64,000 bases of DNA. Origin: Paenibacillus sp. HWE-109. GTDB lineage: Bacteria; Bacillota; Bacilli; Paenibacillales; NBRC-103111. The position numbers and the translations under genes were made by a program. The notes beneath the pieces were generated by a model. It saw nothing but the letters and a program-made list of their open reading frames with translations. It was not told where the DNA came from and did not search any database. Numbering within the stretch: position 1 is the first letter of the stretch; every line of letters begins with the position of its first letter. Positions 25,265-34,201 of the stretch are shown here, piece by piece. Location of the stretch: assembly GCF_022163125.1 (NCBI RefSeq), contig NZ_CP091881.1, positions 6,200,001 to 6,264,000 of the forward strand, in the 5' to 3' direction.

Positions 25265-26056
25265 GTGAGCATGGTAGACTTCAATGAACTGGAAGAGAAG
25301 TTTTTCCTAACGTTGCATGAACCTTCAAATCTTTTGCTTTCGATGCCGGCTATCCATCTCTTTCAAGATGAGCATGCGCTCCGCTTGATCGACATGTATA
25401 GCCCTCTCATCAAGACCAGTGAGCGTGCCATAGCTGCTGCATTCTTCTGCAGTTGGTATGGCAGCGTCTGTGCAGCGATGCAGGACATGTTGTTTCACGA
25501 TCATGGAGCGATCCTAGATGTATCATTATCGAATTTAACCATTCAGCTGCATGACAATTCTCCCTACTCTTCGTTTTCATTTAAAATCAATGAGGTAAGA
25601 TGGATTACGATGCCAGATCGGGATGACCATGATGCTTGGTATGTACGAATGCTCCATTCCTACTATAGTAACGAAGTACGCCCTTTGATCGTTGCTTTAT
25701 CCCGGCTTACCCAAACAAACGCCAATCAATTATGGGGACAAATCGTCAATGCGGTCTACGCCCATATCGACGATGAATTAATACAAATTACGGAAGAATC
25801 CTGCAAGACCCGTCTCCTTCATGAGTTCCAACTCCTCACTCATCATGTCGATGCCCAAGCATTCGGACTGCTTAGAAATCCGTTTGAACGTAAACCGAAA
25901 TTCATTGAAAGCCTTACACACCCTAATCAAATGGTCAAAATAAAAACGGCATGCTGCCTGGCTTATCTGCTGGATGCCGCGTTTGGCTACTGTTACACTT
26001 GCCCAAGATTAAAAGAAAACGATCGAGCCTTGCTCAGGGCAAAGGCTCGTTGTTAA
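25265..26056 (+). CDS. FhuF-like 2Fe-2S ferric siderophore reductase
   Basis: Cytoplasmic protein of about 261-263 residues that would release iron from imported siderophores by reduction. The C-terminus carries the FhuF-type cluster motif: Cys-Cys, 11 residues, Cys, two residues, Cys (CCLAYLLDAAFGYCYTC). Classical FhuF has ten residues in that gap, so there is one extra. The start is GTG 25265 or ATG 25271; GGGGG lies 8-14 bases upstream. It follows the binding protein by 12 bp, under the same Fur box. A hairpin (CGAGCCTT/AAAGGCTCG, 26024-26049) lies inside the last codons. Confidence 0.78.
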   Translation: MSMVDFNELEEKFFLTLHEPSNLLLSMPAIHLFQDEHALRLIDMYSPLIKTSERAIAAAFFCSWYGSVCAAMQDMLFHDHGAILDVSLSNLTIQLHDNSPYSSFSFKINEVRWITMPDRDDHDAWYVRMLHSYYSNEVRPLIVALSRLTQTNANQLWGQIVNAVYAHIDDELIQITEESCKTRLLHEFQLLTHHVDAQAFGLLRNPFERKPKFIESLTHPNQMVKIKTACCLAYLLDAAFGYCYTCPRLKENDRALLRAKARC

Positions 26057-26066
26057 CTTCACTCCT

Positions 26067-26108
26067 TTTCTCGTTCCAACAAGATTTCTAACGTGTTTGA
26101 ACGAGAAA
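26067..26108. terminator. Hairpin between FhuF-like and GerC genes
   Basis: TTTTCTCGTTC.AACA pairs with TGTTTGAACGAGAAAA. It serves the convergent ends of the iron operon and the germination operon. Confidence 0.75.
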
Positions 26109-26111
26109 ATG

Positions 26112-27272
26112 TCAATACTGCGGAGGCTTGCCTGTATTCTTCAACATCCCCGAATGAACGATCTCCGTCTTCACTTGGATATCTCCCAGTTGATACGATT
26201 CAAAAAGTTTCTCCCCATTGGCCGTCACCTTAGCCCACTCAGGGAAATCTTGTCGATATAACACATGCTCTAGTTGATAGACATCTATCTTCTTCTTCTT
26301 CCCTAGTTCAAACGTATAAGTGATCTCATCGGCAATTTCTTTGTCAATTTGCTTCTGCAAGGCTTGTTCATCAACCTTTTCAATCACTTCGGCAATAACA
26401 ACCTTGCATTTCATAGCGATATCGAAGGTAAGCGGATCCTCTTTACGCGGTTTAATATGAGCATTTGGCTTTAAAATAGAAACCGTTTGAACCGCCTTTC
26501 CGTCCATATAAACGACTAGCGGCGTGCGTGCCGTGCTTTTTTCCAACCATCTTCCACCTATGAACTGATCTTCGGACAGCCAGTCCACCTGACCTTTTTT
26601 ACCCAAGGCATAGACACCATTCACCTCTAATTTAGAATCCGGTTTATCATTCTTTAACCAAACATCTTTGCGAATGGCCAAGGAGGGCATCATGAGGGTA
26701 TATCCGGGTTCCCTTAACAAAGCAGCAGCTCTATACAATTTATAAGGTCGAATAACGGAACGTTGACGATAATTCTCTACGGGCTGCATCATAATGGAGG
26801 ACATTGGCGACGTATTAAAGAAGGGGATAACCGATAAAACATCTTCAATCGGCTCATCTGTGCTGTAGATCCATTGCGTAAATCGTGTTTCACCGAATCT
26901 CACCGATCCGTCGGTAAATTTACCTATCCCTTGCTTCAAAGCTTCCTTCGAAAAAAGGTAGGCATTGACATGCCCCCAAAAAACGCGCTGCTGGGTCGTT
27001 TTGTACAAGCGATTGAATGCCTCGCTAACCGTATCTCCCTCCTCACGTCCAACCCATATCATCGGTGGCTGTCCAGATTTCCCTCCCTCCTGTTTCGCTA
27101 CGCTTGCGAAGTCAAACATTTGACCATACATGATATATTTCCCTTTTTGATAATCGAAGCCTAAGGCTGTCAAATAATTCGTATCTTGGATGGTTTTCAT
27201 ATCCCAGCAGCCAGTCAGGCTTACAAGAAGCACGCAACCAATGGCAAGCTTTCCTATTCCTTTCATCTTCAT
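26112..27272 (-). CDS. Ger(x)C family germination lipoprotein
   Basis: C-subunit of a nutrient germination receptor in the inner membrane of the spore. Lipobox SLTGC puts the lipid Cys at residue 22, followed by the family start WDMKTIQDTNYLTALGFDY. The body has the GerC landmarks (VFWGHVNAYLFSKEAL near 100; the C-terminal KCKVVIAEV region). 386 residues is normal. It overlaps the GerA-type gene by four bases (ATGA) and is last in the operon. Confidence 0.92.
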   Translation of the reverse strand: MKMKGIGKLAIGCVLLVSLTGCWDMKTIQDTNYLTALGFDYQKGKYIMYGQMFDFASVAKQEGGKSGQPPMIWVGREEGDTVSEAFNRLYKTTQQRVFWGHVNAYLFSKEALKQGIGKFTDGSVRFGETRFTQWIYSTDEPIEDVLSVIPFFNTSPMSSIMMQPVENYRQRSVIRPYKLYRAAALLREPGYTLMMPSLAIRKDVWLKNDKPDSKLEVNGVYALGKKGQVDWLSEDQFIGGRWLEKSTARTPLVVYMDGKAVQTVSILKPNAHIKPRKEDPLTFDIAMKCKVVIAEVIEKVDEQALQKQIDKEIADEITYTFELGKKKKIDVYQLEHVLYRQDFPEWAKVTANGEKLFESYQLGDIQVKTEIVHSGMLKNTGKPPQY

Positions 27273-28711
27273 GGGGAATCCTCATTTTGCCGTGTGTCAT
27301 CCTGCGTGTGCAGCGCATCCGGTCTCCGCTTCATTCTGTAAAATGGCTTGGCCAAAATAGCTGGAACTAAATCCCGATACATCGGCGGCGATAAAGGCGA
27401 TAGATAAGGCACGCCAAAAGATTCTAATGTTGATAAATAAAGAATCAGTCCAATCAGAGCCACCATATAGCCATAAATGCCAAAAATGGTCGATTCGACC
27501 AGAATCAGCAGCCGTAATATCGTCACGGTCCCCGCAAGGGACTGATTCACCAACGTATACATTGAGATGGTCGAAATGGAGGTGATGACCAAGGTTGTGG
27601 GGCTCGTAATTCCGGAGCGAATCGCAGCATCACCGACGATAAGTCCGCCAACAACCGTAACCGTCTGTCCAACGACTTTAGGCAGCCTCGCTCCGGCCTC
27701 ACGAAACAGTTCGAACAACAGCAGCATGATAATAAAATCCATCGGACCTGACAACGGTAAGCCAAGTCTGGAGGATGCAATGGTCGCAACAAGGGAATAG
27801 GGAATTTGGTCTAAGTTAAACACAGATAAGGAAATCCAAAAACCAGGTAATAACATCGCTACGACAAGCCCTCCCAAGCGCAAAATACGCTCAAATGCCA
27901 CAAATAAAAACGTAGAGTGCACATCCTCAGGAGATTTCAAAATAAACAGGAGGTTGGCAGGGGCTATCAACACCATGGGAGATCCATCTACGATGACAGC
28001 AAATCTTCCGCGAAGCAGACTATCCGCTACAGAATCAGGTCTTCCCGCATAGTCGAGCAGAGGAAACAATGTGAATTTATAGCCAGACATCGCTTCTTCC
28101 AATTGTGTACTGCTAATCAAAGCATCCACATTGATGTTGCTCAGCCGCTTTCTGGCTTCACTGAGCACATCCGGATTAATGATATCATCAATGTATAGCA
28201 AAGCGACTGTCGTCTTGCTTCTTACCCCGATGTGGGTCTTCTCACAGCACAAGCTCCGCGTTAATAAGCGTTTGCGTATCAAAGCGATATTCGTCGTTAT
28301 GCTTTCCGTGAAACCATCGCGCGGACCACGGATAGAAGTTTCCGTATTGGACTCTTCTGGAGATCGGTTAGGAGCCTCAGAAATATCTATAGCGTACATC
28401 ATCTGCGTTTCTTCAAATAAAATGATAAGCGAACCGGCATACATAGAAACCGTCATATCATCTATCGCGTTTGATCCTGTGATTTCTACTAATTGCAACA
28501 ATGTATTTACATCTAATCTGGCTGCTTGTCCCCTTAGCTTTTGACTAATCAAGCCTTGAAGCTTGGGTAAAACCAGATTTTCAATGTGATCCCTGTTGAT
28601 CATGCCGTCACAGTACATCAGGATAACAGCATCCGTATCGGATAGCTGGTAAGACTTGATCATGACATCAGCCGACGAGGCAAACATTTCTCGCAAATCG
28701 TGCTCATTCAT
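27269..28711 (-). CDS. GerA family germination receptor protein
   Basis: A-subunit of the germinant receptor, 480 residues: a soluble N-terminal domain (about 1-250; TDAVILMYCDGMINRDHIEN, then SLIILFEETQMMYAIDI), then about five membrane helices containing the family block (GLPLSGPMDFIIMLLLFELFREAG) and GAAIRSGITSPTTLV-like segment. I chose ATG 28711 after AAAGGAGAAGG; the 33 extra upstream codons run through the GerB gene in another frame. It overlaps that gene by four bases. Family is certain; the germinant cannot be told. Confidence 0.94.
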   Translation of the reverse strand: MNEHDLREMFASSADVMIKSYQLSDTDAVILMYCDGMINRDHIENLVLPKLQGLISQKLRGQAARLDVNTLLQLVEITGSNAIDDMTVSMYAGSLIILFEETQMMYAIDISEAPNRSPEESNTETSIRGPRDGFTESITTNIALIRKRLLTRSLCCEKTHIGVRSKTTVALLYIDDIINPDVLSEARKRLSNINVDALISSTQLEEAMSGYKFTLFPLLDYAGRPDSVADSLLRGRFAVIVDGSPMVLIAPANLLFILKSPEDVHSTFLFVAFERILRLGGLVVAMLLPGFWISLSVFNLDQIPYSLVATIASSRLGLPLSGPMDFIIMLLLFELFREAGARLPKVVGQTVTVVGGLIVGDAAIRSGITSPTTLVITSISTISMYTLVNQSLAGTVTILRLLILVESTIFGIYGYMVALIGLILYLSTLESFGVPYLSPLSPPMYRDLVPAILAKPFYRMKRRPDALHTQDDTRQNEDSP

Positions 28712-29802
28712 TTGGTCGCCTTCTCCTTTCGTCGCACAGGCAAGATGGTTAACACAAGCAGGACAAGCAGCAAGCCTACACCGATCACAAGCATCATAGG
28801 ATAATACCAATCCTGGATAAACATCACCATCTCATTGTCGGTAAATGGCAGTATACAAACCACTATAAAAAACAGACTTAACCCAAGAAGAACCCATGTG
28901 CGGGTGCTCTTTTTGGGAATACCCATCACATCCACACTCAGGAACATCAACATGCACATGCGGATGCAAGCCCCTGATATCCATTGGAAAATAGATAGAA
29001 AGTCCAGATGAGAAATATATTTCCCAAGTGTCACCATGCGCCACTGCTCGAAGGCAGGATATCTTAGATCAGCCGCCTCAAAAGGTCCAAATATCGCAAT
29101 GGCTCCCATCAGTGGCCCTACGGTAAGTCCAACAATAATAATGCCCAGAATTAATAAAGCACGCAGCCGAATTCTCGTTTCAGCATGGTGCTGTAAAAAC
29201 ACAATACTTATCAGTTCGAAAGAAGAGCCGCAAGTGAGCAGCATTGTTTTAATGGTCGGAGCGTAGCCATGGGTAAATAACGGCATAATCAATCTGTAGT
29301 CTTTGTATTGAAAATTAGCTCCCATCACAAAAAAGCCTAGAAGAACTACGCCAGGCAGTAAAATACCCGAAGTAATGGCAACAGCCCTCATCCCTTCACG
29401 AGCAGCAAAAAAACAAAAAATGAGAAAAGCCAGTCCAATCATGATAGGCGGGGTCCTGGGCAAGTAGGAGATATTCGTCCAGGTGACCATATCCCGCAAA
29501 GTGACTGAAGCATGTGCCACGGCAATCACTATAACGACTACCTTAAGCAGGAATACAACCACTTTCCCATACCTTTGTTTCATCCATACCATCATGTTTT
29601 GTTGTTTGGACCTTTTAATCACAACATAGAGGAGAATAATCCATATCAATGTAGGGATCATGGCGAGAGAGGCGCCCAACCAGGAATCACGCTTACCGTA
29701 ATGCAGCAATACTGGTATTAATAAGACATGATTGGTGATGCTGATCGACAGAATTAAGACAAAATACAATTGCAATGCGGTAATTTTCCGAGTTCCGGAC
29801 AT
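28708..29802 (-). CDS. GerB family germination permease-like protein
   Basis: B-subunit of the germinant receptor, 364 residues with about ten membrane helices of the amino acid/polyamine transporter fold (ITALQLYFVLILSISI start; WLGASLAMIPTLIWI; GMRAVAITSGILLPG). It opens the operon: the order here is B-A-C rather than the A-B-C order of the B. subtilis gerA operon. Overlap ATGA with the GerA-type gene. Confidence 0.93.
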   Translation of the reverse strand: MSGTRKITALQLYFVLILSISITNHVLLIPVLLHYGKRDSWLGASLAMIPTLIWIILLYVVIKRSKQQNMMVWMKQRYGKVVVFLLKVVVIVIAVAHASVTLRDMVTWTNISYLPRTPPIMIGLAFLIFCFFAAREGMRAVAITSGILLPGVVLLGFFVMGANFQYKDYRLIMPLFTHGYAPTIKTMLLTCGSSFELISIVFLQHHAETRIRLRALLILGIIIVGLTVGPLMGAIAIFGPFEAADLRYPAFEQWRMVTLGKYISHLDFLSIFQWISGACIRMCMLMFLSVDVMGIPKKSTRTWVLLGLSLFFIVVCILPFTDNEMVMFIQDWYYPMMLVIGVGLLLVLLVLTILPVRRKEKATK

Positions 29803-29883
29803 GAGCTTTTCTCCTGCTTTGGTAGTAGGTGGAAACTTTTATTTGTATGGTTATCTAATACAGTTTGATTTATGCACAAAAAA

Positions 29884-29931
29884 GAGGCCGCTCTTCAGGT
29901 TTATTCAACCTGTCGAGACAGCCTCTTCGAA
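29884..29931 (-). terminator. Terminator of the YjcZ-like gene
   Basis: GAGGC...AGGTT/AACCT...GCCTC stem followed on the minus strand by six T (TTTTTT then GTGC). It begins 7 bp past the small gene's stop. Confidence 0.85.
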
Positions 29932-29937
29932 TATCAG

Positions 29938-30018
29938 TTAGAACGTTGCAAGAATGATAACCAACAGAATATACAGTACCAGTACAATGGCTGTACTTGA
30001 GTATCCAACTCCTGACAT
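29938..30018 (-). CDS. YjcZ-like 26-residue sporulation peptide
   Basis: A tiny gene of 26 codons plus stop. The peptide starts MSGVGYSSTAIVLVLY and continues as one hydrophobic helix to its end (ILATF); this is the pattern of the YjcZ/SSPP-like small sporulation proteins of Bacillales (short MSGxGYxS head, single membrane helix). GGAGGAG lies seven bases ahead of the ATG, and a strong terminator follows immediately. It lies between helD and the germination operon. Expression in the mother cell or forespore membrane is inferred from the family. Confidence 0.88.
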   Translation of the reverse strand: MSGVGYSSTAIVLVLYILLVIILATF

Positions 30019-30108
30019 GGCGACTCCTCCTTCCTGCCCGCTTCATTGATCTAGGTTGTTACCTGATACATCCTATGTCGGGCAGGGCAGATGGGTATGG
30101 ACGTATGT

Positions 30109-32403
30109 CTAGTTGATCGGAAGAAAAGGGGTTAATTCGCCTTGGTAGAACACATCTAGATGATGCAGCGCACGCGTGCAAGCCGTGTAAAACAGCTTGC
30201 GCTCCTTCGCCTCCGCGTAGACGGCCGCTCCGGCGTCGTAGAGAATAACAGCGTCGAACTCGAGCCCTTTGGCGAGGTACGCCGGTAAAATCATGACGCC
30301 TGCTTCATAGTGCAGCGTCTCTTTGGTAATCCGCGCGAGGCCCGGCAGCAGCGGCTTGAGCAGGGCGTGCGCGGACTTCGTCTCGCGCTCGGTCTTGCAG
30401 ATGATCGAAATGGAGCTTGCGCCGCCATCGCGCCGGACACGAGCCGCCTCCGCCACGAGGCGGCTCAGCTCGGTCTCATCCGCCGCGCGCCGCAGGCGCG
30501 GGGAATCGCCGCTGCGGCTGAACGGCTCGATCGGCTCGCCGCCCGGCAGCACGCTGCTTGCGAAATCGACGATTTCGCGCGTGGAGCGGTAGCTCTTGAC
30601 GAGACGGATCGTCTCCGTCTCCTCTTCCTTCATCAGCTCGCTGATCGAGCTGTATTCGCTCTTGCCTTCCGCAGCGCTCGCCTGAGCATTCGCGTGCGTG
30701 AAGATCCCTTGATTCCAATCGCCGAGCAGCGTAAAGCGTGCTCGGGGGAATAGCTTCTTCAAGTAGGCATAGTGAAACGGCGAGTAGTCCTGCGCTTCGT
30801 CCACAAGGCAATACCGGATGGTGCCAACGCGCAGCTGGCCCTCCACAAGCCCCTTCAGGTAGACAAGCGGAGTCGCATCCTCATAGTGCAGCGTCCCCTC
30901 AGCCAGCGCTGCGGATGTGAAAGCGCTGATCGCTTCCCACTCAGCAGGCAATACCTGCCCTGATTGCTTCATAAGCTCCTGATGCAGCTCTGTATCCGTG
31001 TATAGATCCTTGTACATGCCAAGGACATCGACATAAGCAAGCTTTCGCGCTTTTTCTTTGAGCGGCCCAATAGCTTTGTGAGCTTTGATCTTGCTCATCT
31101 TTTTCATTTCCGGTTCGGTGCCCAGATATTTGGGTTCGCGCACCATTTTCCGGTAGAACCGTTTCTGCGCATCAGCTTGGATCGCATCCAGCTTCTCCAG
31201 CATCCATTCGGATAGCTGCTCCATCCGTTCCCCTATGGCTAGGATAGAATCCTTCGCGTAGAAACGTTCGTTCAGTTCTTCCGCTGTAATTAATACCTTC
31301 TTGCCTACGGATAGATCAAGAAAGCGAAGCCCTCCCTGTTTGAACTTCTCGCCATAGGCTTCAATTACGCCGAGGAAAGCGGCTGATGTTTTGTACTGGA
31401 TACTTTGCAAGCGCGTAGCATAAGCGGGATCCTGCTCCGTTCCTGTCAGGACAAACTCCAACTGATCGTACGGATCTTCGAGCTGCAAGCCCGTATCACT
31501 TAATTTATGGGTTAAATAGTCCTGAAATGTCGTCTGCTGCATCGTCGCTTCGCCCAGTTCTGGAAGAACGTGCGAAACGTAGTCGCTGAACAGCGAGTTC
31601 GGCGAGAACAATATCATATTATCCGCGCTGAGCGTCGTCCGGTATTTGTAGAGCAAATACGCGATGCGCTGCAAGGCGACAGAGGTTTTACCACTGCCGG
31701 CAGCCCCTTGCACGACCAACACCTTGTGCCGATCATCGCGAATGATCTGGTTCTGCTCACGCTGAATCGTCGTGACGATACTGTGCATCTTCTCATCCGC
31801 GCTGCGGCTGAGCATCTGCTGAAGCATCTCGTCTCCGATAGAGATCCCCGTATCGAACACATCCTGCAGAACGCCGGCTTTGATAATGTATTGGCGCTTG
31901 AGCATCAGCTCACCACTGACATCCATTTCCGGCGTCCGATACGTCGCAGGACCCGGCGGATAGTCATAAAACAAACTCGCAATAGGCGCACGCCAGTCAT
32001 AGATCAGTATTTCATCCGTTTTGGCATCGATGAGAGAGGTCAACCCAATGTATATCTTCTCGCGCTCTTGCTCGCCGCGCTCCTTGAAGTCGATGCGGCT
32101 GAAGTATGGCGCATCCACGACGCGCTGCAGCTTCCGCAGCGCATCCTGCGCTAAGCGGTAGCTGCGCTCTTGCCCCTGCAAGACGTGCTCCTGCTGGGCC
32201 ATACTCGCCGCTGTCTCGATCAGATCATCATCATTGTCGGCATTGACCGATATATCGTCCCAGAAGCTGCGGCCAATCGCCGTCGCCTCGGAGCGGCGCT
32301 GATCCACCGTCTCCCCCAATTCAATAATTCGCTGTTGGATATGGGCCCGTACGGATGCAACGCGCTGCGCTTCCTTCTCCCGTACTTCCTTTTCTATCGC
32401 CAT
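30109..32403 (-). CDS. helD: HelD, RNA polymerase-recycling helicase-like ATPase
   Basis: UvrD/Rep-like superfamily 1 ATPase that pulls stalled RNA polymerase off DNA and, in some species, displaces rifamycins from it. 764 residues, as in B. subtilis HelD. Layout: N-terminal coiled coil (about 1-110), Walker A VVQGAAGSGKTSVALQRIAY (about 230), a long HelD-specific insertion, Walker B LVDEAQDYSPF, GDWNQGIF, the RSYRST motif, and C-terminal YTACTRALH. CAGGAG precedes the ATG. It starts 16 bp after the stop of an ABC exporter ATPase on the same strand, so it is probably the last gene of that operon. The C-terminal third is GC-rich compared with the neighbours. Confidence 0.93.
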   Translation of the reverse strand: MAIEKEVREKEAQRVASVRAHIQQRIIELGETVDQRRSEATAIGRSFWDDISVNADNDDDLIETAASMAQQEHVLQGQERSYRLAQDALRKLQRVVDAPYFSRIDFKERGEQEREKIYIGLTSLIDAKTDEILIYDWRAPIASLFYDYPPGPATYRTPEMDVSGELMLKRQYIIKAGVLQDVFDTGISIGDEMLQQMLSRSADEKMHSIVTTIQREQNQIIRDDRHKVLVVQGAAGSGKTSVALQRIAYLLYKYRTTLSADNMILFSPNSLFSDYVSHVLPELGEATMQQTTFQDYLTHKLSDTGLQLEDPYDQLEFVLTGTEQDPAYATRLQSIQYKTSAAFLGVIEAYGEKFKQGGLRFLDLSVGKKVLITAEELNERFYAKDSILAIGERMEQLSEWMLEKLDAIQADAQKRFYRKMVREPKYLGTEPEMKKMSKIKAHKAIGPLKEKARKLAYVDVLGMYKDLYTDTELHQELMKQSGQVLPAEWEAISAFTSAALAEGTLHYEDATPLVYLKGLVEGQLRVGTIRYCLVDEAQDYSPFHYAYLKKLFPRARFTLLGDWNQGIFTHANAQASAAEGKSEYSSISELMKEEETETIRLVKSYRSTREIVDFASSVLPGGEPIEPFSRSGDSPRLRRAADETELSRLVAEAARVRRDGGASSISIICKTERETKSAHALLKPLLPGLARITKETLHYEAGVMILPAYLAKGLEFDAVILYDAGAAVYAEAKERKLFYTACTRALHHLDVFYQGELTPFLPIN

Positions 32404-32419
32404 AAGAATTCACTCCTGA

Positions 32420-33391
32420 CTATTTATATACGCCATGGATGACCTCTTCGAACTCAGGCTCTTCCATATGTACATCATCCATTTCGCCCCAATTGCTAAC
32501 GATTCGCAGAACATCCATGGCCTTAAGCTCCTGCCGGTTGCAGGCAATGGTCAGCCTATTCGCCTCTTGCTCTACAATTTGAAAGGGTAGTTCCCAACTT
32601 GCAGGCACCTGAATTTCGCCTCGATAAGTCACTTTCATCATCGTAGGCAGCCCGATGCGGTTGCGCAATTCCTGAATGGAACCATCATACCCGATTTGAC
32701 CGTGATTAATCACGATGACCCTTTTGCATAGCTGCTCGATGTCATCCATGTCATGGGTGGTCAACAGAATTGTTTTGCCAAATTCGCGATTCAATGTATG
32801 AAGAAATCCCCGAATATTCCGTTTGGCCACGACATCCAAGCCAATCGTAGGCTCATCCAGAAACAGAATATCCGGATCATGCAGCATGGAAGCGGCCAGA
32901 TCAGCTCGCATTCGCTGACCAAGCGAAAGTTTGCGAACAGGCGTATCCAGCAGCTCCTTCAGCTCAAGCAGTTCGGTTAATTCCCCTAATCGGCGGCGGG
33001 CAACGCTCTCTTCTACCCGGTACATCGCCGTCAGAATCTCGTAGGAATCCTTCACAGGCAAATCCCACCATAGCTGGCTTCTCTGGCCAAACACAACACC
33101 GAGCTGGGCTACGACGCGTCTGCGATGTTTTTGCGGACTATATCCGTGAATCAGCACCTCGCCCGAAGTCGGATGCAGGATGCCGGTTAACATTTTGATC
33201 GTCGTCGACTTCCCGGCACCATTAGGTCCAATATACCCGACGAACTCGCCAGATTCAATCTCGAAGCTGACATCGCGCACAGCTTCTTTCTCTCTATAGG
33301 CTCGTGAGAACAGCGTTCTTAGGCCTGCAAACTTGCCTTCTTTCACCAGCGGGGTCTGAAAAGTTTTACGTAAGTGTTTAACGGTTATCAT
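32420..33391 (-). CDS. ABC-2 exporter ATPase
   Basis: ATPase of 323 residues with an N-terminal insert before the Walker A loop (FAGLRTLFSRAYREKEAVRD), a feature of the ATPases that pair with ABC2_membrane_6 type permeases. Walker A GPNGAGKSTTIKML, Q-loop FGQRSQLWWDLP, signature LSLGQRMRADLAASML, Walker B ILFLDEPTIGLD and H-loop TTHDM are intact. It lies 18 bp after the second permease gene and 16 bp before helD. Likely an exporter of a drug, peptide or lipid; substrate unknown. Confidence 0.9.
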   Translation of the reverse strand: MITVKHLRKTFQTPLVKEGKFAGLRTLFSRAYREKEAVRDVSFEIESGEFVGYIGPNGAGKSTTIKMLTGILHPTSGEVLIHGYSPQKHRRRVVAQLGVVFGQRSQLWWDLPVKDSYEILTAMYRVEESVARRRLGELTELLELKELLDTPVRKLSLGQRMRADLAASMLHDPDILFLDEPTIGLDVVAKRNIRGFLHTLNREFGKTILLTTHDMDDIEQLCKRVIVINHGQIGYDGSIQELRNRIGLPTMMKVTYRGEIQVPASWELPFQIVEQEANRLTIACNRQELKAMDVLRIVSNWGEMDDVHMEEPEFEEVIHGVYK

Positions 33392-33409
33392 AGTACACGC
33401 CTCCCCTCC

Positions 33410-34201
33410 TTAACTGCCTGTGCTTTGATAGCGGGATAATCCCAACTTCCAGAACCGAATCGCAAGCCACAGGGAAGCCGCGGCCACCGCCGCCGTACCG
33501 AGCAGCATGCCGATGCCGCCTTGGTGTCTTAAAACATACAACGTCGGGATATAATTGACGAAGCCAACCGGAACCACCAGCAATAACGCGCCCTGCAGCC
33601 ATTTGGGATAGAGGGATAACGGATACCTGGCAGCTGTTTGCGACGCGTCCTCGGTCATATTCTGCAGCGATTCAATGCGCGTCAGCCAGAAGCCCGCAGC
33701 CGCTGTCGCCAGTCCGATGGCGAATAAAATAATCGCACCCGAGATGATCATTAACCCCGTTAATGGAATCACAACCCAACCTATCTGACCGCTTGCTAGG
33801 AGAGCCTGTATCGCAATGTAGAGAAGAATCAGTCCCTGCCCGATTTCGGCAATTAAGAGCTGTGAATTCTGGGTCATTAAAGCCAGCAAAACAGGAACCG
33901 GTCGGATTAACAGCGCATCCAGGTCCCCTGAAACGAGATACTTTTCCAGATGATGCACATCCGACGCCAGCGTGCGGTAAATCGCCCGGGAGATCATCAT
34001 GACCCCATATAAGTAGCAAACTTCATACAGAGTCCACCCCTTGATATTGCCAAAACGCATCATGACCAGCGCAACCATCAGAAACTCGCAGATATGCACA
34101 CAAGAGGCCATGGCCGTTGAGAAAAAGAAATTAAATTTATACTGCATTCGGCTGCGCAAACTCGCCTTGATGAGGAGCATATACAGTTTGACCGAGATCA
34201 T
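33410..34201 (-). CDS. ABC-2 family permease 2
   Basis: Permease of 263 residues, six hydrophobic segments, of the ABC2_membrane_6 (DUF990-like) type: MISVKLYMLLIKASLRSRMQ start and the conserved YLVSGDLDALLIRPVPVL loop. I chose ATG 34201 with GGAGGTGCAGGGCGG upstream; the longer frame to 34276 lies inside the preceding gene. It overlaps permease 1 by four bases (ATGA), so the two are coupled and probably form a heterodimer with the downstream ATPase. Confidence 0.86.
   Translation of the reverse strand: MISVKLYMLLIKASLRSRMQYKFNFFFSTAMASCVHICEFLMVALVMMRFGNIKGWTLYEVCYLYGVMMISRAIYRTLASDVHHLEKYLVSGDLDALLIRPVPVLLALMTQNSQLLIAEIGQGLILLYIAIQALLASGQIGWVVIPLTGLMIISGAIILFAIGLATAAAGFWLTRIESLQNMTEDASQTAARYPLSLYPKWLQGALLLVVPVGFVNYIPTLYVLRHQGGIGMLLGTAAVAAASLWLAIRFWKLGLSRYQSTGS

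Noticed and set aside
30310..32154. Long plus-strand frames opposite helD
   Set aside because: They mirror a well-supported 764-residue gene with intact motifs; GC-rich third positions there create long antisense frames. No ribosome binding sites or family resemblance.
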